Shown here piece after piece: positions 23,445-34,987 of a DNA stretch of 64,000 bases. The DNA lies in assembly GCA_947396885.1 (NCBI GenBank), contig OX377206.1:49893631-49957630 (forward strand). The letters are read 5' to 3'. The translations under genes and the position numbers were made by a program. The notes beneath the pieces were generated by a model that saw only the letters and a list, made by a program, of their open reading frames with translations, searched no databases and had not been told where the DNA came from. Source of the DNA: Heligmosomoides polygyrus polygyrus. Lineage: Eukaryota; Nematoda; Chromadorea; Rhabditida; Heligmosomidae. The first letter of the stretch is position 1. The number at the start of each line of letters is the position of its first letter.

Positions 23445-25038
23445 TTCGGCTTCATCCGTGGCATCTCTTCTGAACAGGACGCCCTTTGCGCGACATCTGT
23501 GACATGACCTCCAGACCAGGACATCTGTTGAGCGGTGTCGGTAACACGTATTCTGAACCCGGACGCGTATTCATCGAAATTGGTGACACCTATTCTTAAC
23601 CCGGGCGGCAGTTGAACGACGACGTTGACATCTCTTCTTAAACCGGACCTCTGTTGAGCTTCATCCGTGGCATCTCTTCTGAACATGGACGCCCTTTGCG
23701 CGACATCTGTGACATGACCTCCAGACCAGGACATCTGTTGAGCGGTGTCGGTAACACGTATTCTGAACCCGGACGCGTATTCATCGAAATTGGTGACACC
23801 TATTCTTAACCCGGGCGGCAGTTGAATGACGAGGTTGCCATGTCTTCTTAAACCGGACCTCTGTTGAGCTTTATCCGTGGCATCTCTTCTGAATATGGAC
23901 GCCCTTTGCGCGACATCTGTGACATGACCTCCAGAGCAGGACATCTGTTGAGCGGTGTCGGCAACACGTATTCTGAACCCGGACGCGTATTCATCAAAAT
24001 TGGTGACACCTATTCTTAACCCGGGCTGCAGTTGAACGACGACGTTGACATCTCTTCTTAAACCGGACCTCTGTTGAGCTTCATCCGTGGCATCTCTTCT
24101 GAACATGGACGCCCTTTGCGCGACATCTGTGACATGACCTCCAGACCAGGACATCTGTTGAGCGGTGTCGGTAACACGTATTCTGAACCCGGACGCGTAT
24201 TCATCGAAATTGGTGACACCTATTCTTAACCCGGGCGGCAGTTGAATGACGAGGTTGCCATGTCTTCTTAAACCGGACCTCTGTTGAGCTTTATGCGTGG
24301 CATCTCTTCTGAATATGGACGCCCTTTGCGCGACATCTGTGACATGACCTCCAGAGCAGGACATCTGTTGAGCGGTGTCGGCAACACGTATTCTGAACCC
24401 GGACGCGTATTCATCGAAATTGGTGACACCTATTCTTAACCCGGGCGGCAGTTGAACGACGACGTTGACATCTCTTCTTAAACCGGACCTCTGTTGAACC
24501 TCATCCGTGGCATCTCTTCTAAACACGGACGCCCTTTGCGCGACATCTGTGGCCTGTTCTCGGAGCCGGGATGCCTGTTGAACGAAATTGGTGACACCTC
24601 TTCTGAACCGGGCGGCAGTTGCACGATGACGTTGACATGTCTTCTTAAACCGGACCTCTGTTGAACCTCATCCGCGGCATCTCTTCTGAACACGAACGCC
24701 CTTTGCGCGACATCTGTGACATGACCTCCAGACCAGGACATCTGTTGAGCGGTGTCGGTAACACGTATTCTGAACCCGGACGCGTATTCATCGAAATTGG
24801 TGACACCTATTCTTAACCCGGGCGGCAGTTGAATGACGACGTTGACATGTCTTCTTAAACCGGACCTCTGTTGAACCTCATCCGCGGCATCTCTTCTAAA
24901 CACGAACGCTCTTTGCGCGACATCTGTGGCCTGTTCTCGGAGCCCGGATGGCTGTTGAACGAAATTGGTGACACCTCTTCTAAACCCGGGCGGCAGTTGA
25001 ACGACGACGTTGACATGTCTTCTTAAACTGGACCTCTG
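23445..25038. repeat. Higher-order unit PPPPPtPT, 1594 bp
   Basis: 38 modules, two short. Marks: TTCGGC start of the boundary D, TCATCAAAAT near 23991, CTGCAG at 24026, TTTATGCG near 24294. All recur at 27389. Confidence 0.93.
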
Positions 25039-26800
25039 TTCAGCTTCATCCGTGGCATCTCTTCTGAACAGGACGCCCTTTGCGCGACATCTGTGACATG
25101 ACCTCCAGACCAGGACATCTGTTGAGAGGTGTCGGTAACACGTATTCTGAACCCGGACGCGTATTCATCGAAATTGGTGACACCTATTCTTAACCCGGGC
25201 GGCAGTTGAACGACGACGTTGACATCTCTTCTTAAACCGGACCTCTGTTGAGCTTCATCCGTGGCATCTCTTCTGAACATGGACGCCCTTTGCGCGACAT
25301 CTGTGACATGACCTCCAGACCAGGACATCTGTTGAGCGGTGTCGGTAACACGTATTCTGAACCCGGACGCGTATTCATCGAAATTGGTGACACCTATTCT
25401 TAACCCGGGCGGCAGTTGAATGACGACGTTGCCATGTCTTCTTAAACCGGACCTCTGTTGAGCTTTATCCGTGGCATCTCTTCTGAATATGGACGCCCTT
25501 TGCGCGACATCTGTGACATGACCTCCAGAGCAGGACATCTGTTGAGCGGTGTCGGCAACACGTATTCTGAACCCGGACGCGTATTCATCGAAATTGGTGA
25601 CACCTATTCTTAACCCGGGCGGCAGTTGAACGACGACGTTGACATCTCTTCTTAAACCGGACCTCTGTTGAACCTCATCCGTGGCATCTCTTCTAAACAC
25701 GGACGCCCTTTGCGCGACATCTGTGGCCTGTTCTCGGAGCCGGGATGCCTGTTGAACGAAATTGGTGACACCTCTTCTAAACCCGGGCGGCAGTTGAACG
25801 ACGACGTTGACATGTCTTCTTAAACCGGACCTCTGTTGAGCTTCATCCGTGGCATCTCTTCTGAACATGGACGCCCTTTGTGCGACATCTGTGACATGAC
25901 CTCCAGACCAGGACATCTGTTGAGCGGTGTCGGTAACACGTATTCTGAACCCGGACGCGTATTCATCGAAATTGGTGACACCTATTCTTAACCCGGGCGG
26001 CAGTTGAATGACGAGGTTGCCATGTCTTCTTAAACCGGACCTCTGTTGAGCTTTATGCGTGGCATCTCTTCTGAATATGGACGCCCTTTGCGCGACATCT
26101 GTGACATGACCTCCAGAGCAGGACATCTGTTGAGCGGTGTCGGCAACACGTATTCTGAACCCGGACGCGTATTCATCGAAATTGGTGACACCTATTCTTA
26201 ACCCGGGCGGCAGTTGAACGACGACGTTGACATCTCTTCTTAAACCGGACCTCTGTTGAACCTCATCCGTGGCATCTCTTCTAAACACGGACGCCCTTTG
26301 CGCGACATCTGTGGCCTGTTCTCGGAGCCGGGATGCCTGTTGAACGAAATTGGTGACACCTCTTCTGAACCGGGCGGCAGTTGCACGATGACGTTGACAT
26401 GTCTTCTTAAACCGGACCTCTGTTGAACCTCATCCGCGGCATCTCTTCTGAACACGAACGCCCTTTGCGCGACATCTGTGACATGACCTCCAGACCAGGA
26501 CATCTGTTGAGCGGTGTCGGTAACACGTATTCTGAACCCGGACGCGTATTCATCGAAATTGGTGACACCTATTCTTAACCCGGGCGGCAGTTGAATGACG
26601 ACGTTGACATGTCTTCTTAAACCGGACCTCTGTTGAACCTCATCCGCGGCATCTCTTCTAAACACGAACGCTCTTTGCGCGACATCTGTGGCCTGTTCTC
26701 GGAGCCCGGATGGCTGTTGAACGAAATTGGTGACACCTCTTCTAAACCCGGGCGGCAGTTGAACGACGACGTTGACATGTCTTCTTAAACTGGACCTCTG
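25039..26800. repeat. Higher-order unit PPPTPPtPT, 1762 bp
   Basis: 42 modules, two short. AGAGGTG near 25127; the inner tetramer has an F ending GGGATGCCTG but a full-length G, and the following E starts TTGTGCGAC, a change then carried into all 3,867-bp superunits. Confidence 0.92.
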
Positions 26801-27388
26801 TTCAGCTTCATCCGTGGCATCTCTTCTGAACATGGACGCCCTTTGCGCGACATCTGTGACATGACCTCCAGACCAGGACATCTGTTGAGCGGTGTCGGTA
26901 ACACGTATTCTGAATCCGGACGCGTATTCATCGAAATTGGTGACACCTATTCTTAACCCGGGCGGCAGTTGAATGACGAGGTTGCCATGTCTTCTTAAAC
27001 CGGACCTCTGTTGAGCTTTATCCGTGGCATCTCTTCTGAATATGGACGCCCTTTGCGCGACATCTGTGACATGACCTCCAGAGCAGGACATCTGTTGAGC
27101 GGTGTCGGCAACACGTATTCTGAACCCGGACGCGTATTCATCGAAATTGGTGACACCTATTCTTAACCCGGGCGGCAGTTGAACGACGACGTTGACATCT
27201 CTTCTTAAACCGGACCTCTGTTGAACCTCATCCGCGGCATCTCTTCTGAACACGAACGCTCTTTGCGCGACATCTGTGGCCTGTTCTCGGAGCCCGGATG
27301 GCTGTTGAACGAAATTGGTGACACCTCTTCTAAACCCGGGCGGCAGTTGAACGACGACGTTGACATGTCTTCTTAAACTGGACCTCTG
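26801..27388. repeat. Higher-order unit PPT with full-length boundary D, 588 bp
   Basis: The boundary D starts TTCAGC but keeps GAACATGG, so it is 42 bp and frame-neutral. This is the recombination joint of the 3,944-bp duplication: marker start on the left, ordinary second-pentamer D on the right. Confidence 0.93.
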
Positions 27389-29926
27389 TTCGGCTTCATC
27401 CGTGGCATCTCTTCTGAACAGGACGCCCTTTGCGCGACATCTGTGACATGACCTCCAGACCAGGACATCTGTTGAGCGGTGTCGGTAACACGTATTCTGA
27501 ACCCGGACGCGTATTCATCGAAATTGGTGACACCTATTCTTAACCCGGGCGGCAGTTGAACGACGACGTTGACATCTCTTCTTAAACCGGACCTCTGTTG
27601 AGCTTCATCCGTGGCATCTCTTCTGAACATGGACGCCCTTTGCGCGACATCTGTGACATGACCTCCAGACCAGGACATCTGTTGAGCGGTGTCGGTAACA
27701 CGTATTCTGAACCCGGACGCGTATTCATCGAAATTGGTGACACCTATTCTTAACCCGGGCGGCAGTTGAATGACGAGGTTGCCATGTCTTCTTAAACCGG
27801 ACCTCTGTTGAGCTTTATCCGTGGCATCTCTTCTGAATATGGACGCCCTTTGCGCGACATCTGTGACATGACCTCCAGAGCAGGACATCTGTTGAGCGGT
27901 GTCGGCAACACGTATTCTGAACCCGGACGCGTATTCATCAAAATTGGTGACACCTATTCTTAACCCGGGCTGCAGTTGAACGACGACGTTGACATCTCTT
28001 CTTAAACCGGACCTCTGTTGAGCTTCATCCGTGGCATCTCTTCTGAACATGGACGCCCTTTGCGCGACATCTGTGACATGACCTCCAGACCAGGACATCT
28101 GTTGAGCGGTGTCGGTAACACGTATTCTGAACCCGGACGCGTATTCATCGAAATTGGTGACACCTATTCTTAACCCGGGCGGCAGTTGAATGACGAGGTT
28201 GCCATGTCTTCTTAAACCGGACCTCTGTTGAGCTTTATGCGTGGCATCTCTTCTGAATATGGACGCCCTTTGCGCGACATCTGTGACATGACCTCCAGAG
28301 CAGGACATCTGTTGAGCGGTGTCGGCAACACGTATTCTGAACCCGGACGCGTATTCATCGAAATTGGTGACACCTATTCTTAACCCGGGCGGCAGTTGAA
28401 CGACGACGTTGACATCTCTTCTTAAACCGGACCTCTGTTGAACCTCATCCGTGGCATCTCTTCTAAACACGGACGCCCTTTGCGCGACATCTGTGGCCTG
28501 TTCTCGGAGCCGGGATGCCTGTTGAACGAAATTGGTGACACCTCTTCTGAACCGGGCGGCAGTTGCACGATGACGTTGACATGTCTTCTTAAACCGGACC
28601 TCTGTTGAACCTCATCCGCGGCATCTCTTCTGAACACGAACGCCCTTTGCGCGACATCTGTGACATGACCTCCAGACCAGGACATCTGTTGAGCGGTGTC
28701 GGTAACACGTATTCTGAACCCGGACGCGTATTCATCGAAATTGGTGACACCTATTCTTAACCCGGGCGGCAGTTGAATGACGACGTTGACATGTCTTCTT
28801 AAACCGGACCTCTGTTGAACCTCATCCGCGGCATCTCTTCTAAACACGAACGCTCTTTGCGCGACATCTGTGGCCTGTTCTCGGAGCCCGGATGGCTGTT
28901 GAACGAAATTGGTGACACCTCTTCTAAACCCGGGCGGCAGTTGAACGACGACGTTGACATGTCTTCTTAAACTGGACCTCTGTTCAGCTTCATCCGTGGC
29001 ATCTCTTCTGAACAGGACGCCCTTTGCGCGACATCTGTGACATGACCTCCAGACCAGGACATCTGTTGAGAGGTGTCGGTAACACGTATTCTGAACCCGG
29101 ACGCGTATTCATCGAAATTGGTGACACCTATTCTTAACCCGGGCGGCAGTTGAACGACGACGTTGACATCTCTTCTTAAACCGGACCTCTGTTGAGCTTC
29201 ATCCGTGGCATCTCTTCTGAACATGGACGCCCTTTGCGCGACATCTGTGACATGACCTCCAGACCAGGACATCTGTTGAGCGGTGTCGGTAACACGTATT
29301 CTGAACCCGGACGCGTATTCATCGAAATTGGTGACACCTATTCTTAACCCGGGCGGCAGTTGAATGACGACGTTGCCATGTCTTCTTAAACCGGACCTCT
29401 GTTGAGCTTTATCCGTGGCATCTCTTCTGAATATGGACGCCCTTTGCGCGACATCTGTGACATGACCTCCAGAGCAGGACATCTGTTGAGCGGTGTCGGC
29501 AACACGTATTCTGAACCCGGACGCGTATTCATCGAAATTGGTGACACCTATTCTTAACCCGGGCGGCAGTTGAACGACGACGTTGACATCTCTTCTTAAA
29601 CCGGACCTCTGTTGAACCTCATCCGTGGCATCTCTTCTAAACACGGACGCCCTTTGCGCGACATCTGTGGCCTGTTCTCGGAGCCGGGATGCCTGTTGAA
29701 CGAAATTGGTGACACCTCTTCTAAACCCGGGCGGCAGTTGAACGACGACGTTGACATGTCTTCTTAAACCGGACCTCTGTTGAGCTTCATCCGTGGCATC
29801 TCTTCTGAACATGGACGCCCTTTGTGCGACATCTGTGACATGACCTCCAGACCAGGACATCTGTTGAGCGGTGTCGGTAACACGTATTCTGAACCCGGAC
29901 GCGTATTCATCGAAATTGGTGACACC
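26804..29926. repeat. 3,944-bp tandem duplication, copy 2 (partial)
   Basis: Direct continuation of copy 1; homology at this offset stops near 29,927, where a B/G chimeric module begins the 3,867-bp superunit's own organisation. Confidence 0.88.
27389..28982. repeat. Higher-order unit PPPPPtPT, 1594 bp
   Basis: Second copy of the 23445 unit with the same TTCGGC, TCATCAAAAT (27935) and CTGCAG (27970) marks. Confidence 0.93.
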
Positions 29927-30442
29927 TCTTCTGAACCCGGGCGGCAGTTGAACGACGACGTTGCCATGTCTTCTTAAACCGGACCTCTGTTGAGCTTTAT
30001 CCGTGGCATCTCTTCTGAATATGGACGCCCTTTGCGCGACATCTGTGACATGACCTCCAGAGCAGGACATCTGTTGAGCGGTGTCGGCAACACGTATTCT
30101 GAACCCGGACGCGTATTCATCGAAATTGGTGACACCTATTCTTAACCCGGGCGGCAGTTGAATGACGACGTTGCCATGTCTTCTTAAACCGGACCTCTGT
30201 TGAGCTTTATCCGTGGCATCTCTTCTGAATATGGACGCCCTTTGCGCGACATCTGTGACATGACCTCCAGAGCAGGACATCTGTTGAGCGGTGTCGGCAA
30301 CACGTATTCTGAACCCGGACGCGCATTCATCGAAATTGGTGACACCTATTCTTAACCCGGGCGGCAGTTGAACGACGACGTTGACATCTCTTCTTAATCC
30401 GGACCTCTGTTGAACCTCATCCGTGGCATCTCTTCTAAACAC
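28967..30442 (-). other. Longest minus-strand open frame (491 codons), probably not a gene
   Basis: Equivalents are at 45045-46520, 49079-50554 and 56637-58112, with shorter ones throughout. The product is a string of 14-residue repeats, for example MFRRDATDEAQQRS, GLRRDVNVVVQLPP and GFRIRVADTAQQMS. There is no signal peptide, membrane segment or known domain that I recognise. The frame is open because 42-bp modules contain no stop in this phase and 42 is divisible by 3. It ends where a one-base-short module shifts the phase, giving the same tail NRGPV each time. No promoter, splice pattern or unique flank supports expression. An ancestral coding repeat cannot be excluded. Confidence 0.25.
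29906..29947 (+). repeat. Chimeric B/G module without the TAA
   Basis: Starts as B (TTCATCGAAATTGG) and ends TCTTCTGAACCCGGG. Codon 10 of the plus frame is GAA, so this pentamer has a short plus-strand open stretch (29780-29977, 65 codons) that stops at the next C. Equivalents lie in the superunits at 45061, 49095 and 56653. Confidence 0.9.
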
Positions 30443-30827
30443 GGACGCCCTTTGCGCGACATCTGTGGCCTGTTCTCGGAGCCGGGATGCCTGTTGAACG
30501 AAATTGGTGACACCTCTTCTGAACCGGGCGGCAGTTGCACGATGACGTTGACATGTCTTCTTAAACCGGACCTCTGTTGAACCTCATCCGCGGCATCTCT
30601 TCTGAACACGAACGCTCTTTGCGCGACATCTGTGGCCTGTTCTCGGAGCCCGGATGGCTGTTGAACGAAATTGGTGACACCTCTTCTGAACCGGGCGGCA
30701 GTTGCACGATGACGTTGACATGTCTTCTTAAACCGGACCTCTGTTGAACCTCATCCGCGGCATCTCTTCTGAACACGAACGCTCTTTGCGCGACATCTGT
30801 GGCCTGTTCTCGGAGCCCGGATGGCTG

Positions 30828-30869
30828 TTGAACGAAATTGGTGACACCTATTCTTAACCCGGGCGGCAG
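30828..30869 (+). repeat. Chimeric G/B module
   Basis: Starts TTGAACGAAATTGG as G and ends CTATTCTTAACCCGGG as B: the reciprocal of the B/G chimera. The exchange lies in the shared GAAATTGGTGACACCT. Confidence 0.9.
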
Positions 30870-31037
30870 TTGAACGACGACGTTGACATCTCTTCTTAAA
30901 CCGGACCTCTGTTGAGCTTCATCCGTGGCATCTCTTCTGAACATGGACGCCCTTTGCGCGACATCTGTGACATGACCTCCAGACCAGGACATCTGTTGAG
31001 CGGTGTCGGTAACACGTATTCTGAACCCGGACGCGTA

Positions 31038-31078
31038 TTCATCGAAATTGGTGACACCTCTTCTGAACCGGGCGGCAG
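31038..31078 (+). repeat. Chimeric B/short-G module, 41 bp
   Basis: B start with the short-G end (GAACCGGGC), followed by TTGCACGATGACG C. Present in each superunit and at the start of the 34988 unit. Confidence 0.9.
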
Positions 31079-31372
31079 TTGCACGATGACGTTGACATGT
31101 CTTCTTAAACCGGACCTCTGTTGAACCTCATCCGCGGCATCTCTTCTGAACACGAATGCCCTTTGCGCGACATCTGTGACATGACCTCCAGACCAGGACA
31201 TCTGTTGAGCGGTGTCGGTAACACGTATTCTGAACCCGGACGCGTATTCATCGAAATTGGTGACACCTATTCTTAACCCGGGCGGCAGTTGAATGACGAC
31301 GTTGACATCTCTTCTTAAACCGGACCTCTGTTGAACCTCATCCGTGGCATCTCTTCTAAACACGGACGCCCT

Positions 31373-31423
31373 TTGCGCGACATCTGTGGTGTCGGTAACA
31401 CGTATTCTGAACCCGGACGCGCA
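31373..31423 (+). repeat. E/A fusion module with 33-bp deletion, copy 1
   Basis: 51 bp: the first 15-16 bases of E run into GGTGTCGGTAAC of A, ending GCGCA. Relative to intact E-A, 33 bp are missing, 11 codons, so the minus-strand open frame is kept although the 42-bp phase is broken. A GTG present at both breakpoints suggests microhomology. Confidence 0.94.
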
Positions 31424-32849
31424 TTCATCGAAATTGGTGACACCTCTTCTGAACCCGGGCGGCAGTTGAACGACGACGTTGCCATGTCTTCTTAAACCGG
31501 ACCTCTGTTGAGCTTTATCCGTGGCATCTCTTCTGAATATGGACGCCCTTTGCGCGACATCTGTGACATGACCTCCAGAGCAGGACATCTGTTGAGCGGT
31601 GTCGGCAACACCTATTCTGAACCCGGACGCGTATTCATCGAAATTGGTGACACCTATTCTTAACCCGGGCGGCAGTTGAATGACGACGTTGCCATGTCTT
31701 CTTAAACCGGACCTCTGTTGAGCTTTATCCGTGGCATCTCTTCTGAATATGGACGCCCTTTGCGCGACATCTGTGACATGACCTCCAGAGCAGGACATCT
31801 GTTGAGCGGTGTCGGCAACACGTATTCTGAACCCGGACGCGTATTCATCGAAATTGGTGACACCTATTCTTAACCCGGGCGGCAGTTGAACGACGACGTT
31901 GACATCTCTTCTTAAACCGGACCTCTGTTGAACCTCATCCGTGGCATCTCTTCTAAACACGGACGCCCTTTGCGCGACATCTGTGGCCTGTTCTCGGAGC
32001 CGGGATGCCTGTTGAACGAAATTGGTGACACCTCTTCTGAACCGGGCGGCAGTTGCACGATGACGTTGACATGTCTTCTTAAACCGGACCTCTGTTGAAC
32101 CTCATCCGCGGCATCTCTTCTGAACACGAACGCTCTTTGCGCGACATCTGTGGCCTGTTCTCGGAGCCCGGATGGCTGTTGAACGAAATTGGTGACACCT
32201 CTTCTGAACCGGGCGGCAGTTGCACGATGACGTTGACATGTCTTCTTAAACCGGACCTCTGTTGAACCTCATCCGCGGCATCTCTTCTGAACACGAACGC
32301 CCTTTGCGCGACATCTGTGACATGACCTCCAGACCAGGACATCTGTTGAGCGGTGTCGGTAACACGTATTCTGAACCCGGACACGTATTCATCGAAATTG
32401 GTGACACCTATCCTTAACCCGGGCGGCAGTTGAAAGACGACGTTGAAATGTCTTCTTAAACCGGACCTCTGTTGAGTTTCATCCGTGGCATCTCTTCTGA
32501 ACATGGACGCCCTTTGCGCGACATCTGTGACATGACCTCCAGAGCAGGACATCTGTTGAGCGGTGTCGGCAACACGTATTCTGAACCCGGACGCGTATTC
32601 ATCGAAATTGGTGACACCTATTCTTAACCCGGGCGGCAGTTGAACGACGACGTTGACATCTCTTCTTAAACCGGACCTCTGTTGAACCTCATCCGCGGCA
32701 TCTCTTCTGAACACGAACGCTCTTTGCGCGACATCTGTGGCCTGTTCTCGGAGCCCGGATGGCTGTTGAACGAAATTGGTGACACCTCTTCTAAACCCGG
32801 GCGGCAGTTGAACGACTACGTTGACATGTCTTCTTAAACTGGACCTCTG

Positions 32850-34023
32850 TTCAGCTTCATCCGTGGCATATCTTCTGAACAGGACGCCCTTTGCGCGACA
32901 TCTGTGACCTGACCTCTAGACCAGGACATCTGTTGAGCGGTGTCGGTAAAACGTATTCTGAACCCGGACACGTATTCATCGAAATTGGTGACACCTATCC
33001 TTAACCCGGGCGGCAGTTGAAAGACGACGTTGAAATGTCTTCTTAAACCGGACCTCTGTTGAGTTTCATCCGTGGCATCTCTTCTGAACATGGACGCCCT
33101 TTGCGCGACATCTGTGACATGACCTTCAGAGCAGGACATCTGTTGAGCGGTGTCGGCAACACGTATTCTGAACCCGGACGCGAATTCATCGAAATTGGTG
33201 ACACCTATTCTTAACCCGGGCGGCAGTTGAACGACGACGTTGACATCTCTTCTTAAACCGGACCTCTGTTGAACCTCATCCGCGGCATCTCTTCTGAACA
33301 CGAACGCCCTTTGCGCGACATCTGTGACATGACCTCCAGACCAGGACATCTGTTGAGCGGTGTCGGTAACACGTATTCTGAACCCGGACGCGTATTCATC
33401 GAAATTGGTGACACCTATTCTTAACCCGGGCGGCAGTTGCACGATGACGTTGACATGTCTTCTTAAACCGGACCTCTGTTGAACCTCATCCGCGGCATCT
33501 CTTCTAAACACGAACGCTCTTTGCGCGACATCTGTGGCCTGTTCTCGGAGCCCGGATGGCTGTTGAACGAAATTGGTGACACCTCTTCTGAACCGGGCGG
33601 CAGTTGCACGATGACGTTGACATGTCTTCTTAAACCGGACCTCTGTTGAACATCATCCGCGGCATCTCTTCTGAACACGAACGCCCTTTGCGCGACATCT
33701 GTGACATGACCTCCAGACCAGGACATCTGTTGAGCGGTGTCGGTAACACGTATTCTGAACCCGGACGCGTATTCATCGAAATTGGTGACACCTATTCTTA
33801 ACCCGGGCGGCAGTTGAATGACGACGTTGACATGTCTTCTTAAACCGGACCTCTGTTGAACCTCATCCGCGGCATCTCTTCTAAACACGAACGCTCTTTG
33901 CGCGACATCTGTGGCCTGTTCTCGGAGCCCGGATGGCTGTTGAACGAAATTGGTGACACCTCTTCTAAGCCCGGGCGGCAGTTGAACGACGACGTTGACA
34001 TGTCTTCTTAAACTGGACCTCTG
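32850..34023. repeat. Higher-order unit PPPtPT, 1174 bp, divergent type
   Basis: Same word as the left-hand 1174-bp units but different marks: GCATATC in the boundary D, a TCTAGA in E near 32916, GGTAAAACG in A, TATCCTTAA and TTGAAAGACGACG, and GAATTC near 33182. It belongs to the right-hand regime. Confidence 0.92.
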
Positions 34024-34987
34024 TTCAGCTTCATCCGTGGCATCTCTTCTGAACAGGACGCCCTTTGCGCGACATCTGTGACATGACTTCCAGACCAGGA
34101 CATCTGTTGAGCGGTGTCGGTAACACGTATTCTGAACCCGGACGCGTATTCATCGAAATTGGTGGCACCTATTCTTAAACCGGGCGGCAGTTGAACGACG
34201 ACGTTGACATCTCTTCTTAAACCGGACCTCTGTTGAGCTTCATCCGTGGCATCTCTTCTAAACACGGACGCCCTTTGCGCGACATCTGTGACATGACCTC
34301 CAGACCAGGACATCTGTTGAGCGGTGTCGGTAACACGTATTCTGAACCCGGACGCGTATTCATCGAAATTGGTGACACCTATTCTTAACCCGGGCGGCAG
34401 TTGAATGACGACGTTGCCATGTCTTCTTAAACCGGACCTCTGTTGAGCTTTATCCGTGGCATCTCTTCTGAATATGGACGCCCTTTGCGCGACATCTGTG
34501 ACATGACCTCCAGAGCAGGACATCTGTTGAGCGGTGTCGGCAACACGTATTCTGAACCCGGACGCGTATTCATCGAAATTGGTGACACCTATTCTTAACC
34601 CGGGCGGCAGTTGAACGACGACGTTGACATCTCTTCTTAAACCGGACCTCTGTTGAACCTCATCCGTGGCATCTCTTCTAAACACGGACGCCCTTTGCGC
34701 GACATCTGTGGCCTGTTCTCGGAGCCGGGATGCCTGTTGAACGAAATTGGTGACACCTCTTCTGAACCGGGCGGCAGTTGCACGATGACGTTGACATGTC
34801 TTCTTAAACCGGACCTCTGTTGAACCTCATCCGCGGCATCTCTTCTGAACACGAACGCTCTTTGCGCGACATCTGTGGCCTGTTCTCGGAGCCCGGATGC
34901 TTGTTGAACGAAATTGGTGACACCTCTTCTAAACCCGAGCGGCAGTTGAACGACGACGTTGACATGTCTTCTTAAACTGGACCTCTG
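34024..34987. repeat. Higher-order unit PPPtT, 964 bp
   Basis: 23 modules, two short. Marks: GACTTCC in E near 34085, GGTGGCACC in B near 34162, F ending GGATGCTTG and CCCGAGCGG in the last G. Recurs at 38100, 54136 and 62281. Confidence 0.92.

Larger units (their letters stand above)
18484..23980. repeat. Long-range duplicate block, right copy (offset 8,680)
   Basis: By eye only a handful of differences from the left copy: C to A at 22320, GAATCCGG at 22970, TTCGGC at 23445. That suggests a recent event. Confidence 0.88.
22860..26803. repeat. 3,944-bp tandem duplication, copy 1
   Basis: Shares GAATCCGG, TTCGGC, TCATCAAAAT, CTGCAG and TTGTGCGAC with the adjacent right copy, each displaced by exactly 3,944 bp. 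Confidence 0.9.
28983..32849. repeat. 3,867-bp superunit PPPTPPPttTPPPPPttPPT, copy 1
   Basis: 93 modules, six short, one 33-bp deletion (31373-31423). AGAGGTG near 29071 and TTGTGCGAC near 29823 link it to the 25039 unit. Contains three kinds of chimeric module (B/G at 29906, G/B at 30828, B/short-G at 31038). Private changes: A to T at 30398 and G to C at 31612. Confidence 0.92.

Noticed and set aside
9804..23980. Large duplications as pure assembly artefacts
   Set aside because: Not excluded, but each copy has private changes (for example 22320, 22970, 8551, 30398, 57015) and different neighbours, which is more than simple double assembly of one read would give.
29780..29977. Plus-strand small genes (65-70 codons; also near 30912, 45858, 46990, 49892, 51024, 56862, 57450, 58582)
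   Set aside because: They exist only where a chimeric or mutated B lacks its TAA and they stop in the next C or shortly after a frame shift; no separate start signal or conservation beyond the repeat.
28967..30442. Protein-coding gene on the minus strand (491 codons and many similar frames)
   Set aside because: The open frame follows from stop-free 42-bp modules; similar frames recur dozens of times, overlap, end at the same one-base-short modules and often need GTG or TTG starts. No domain or unique flank.
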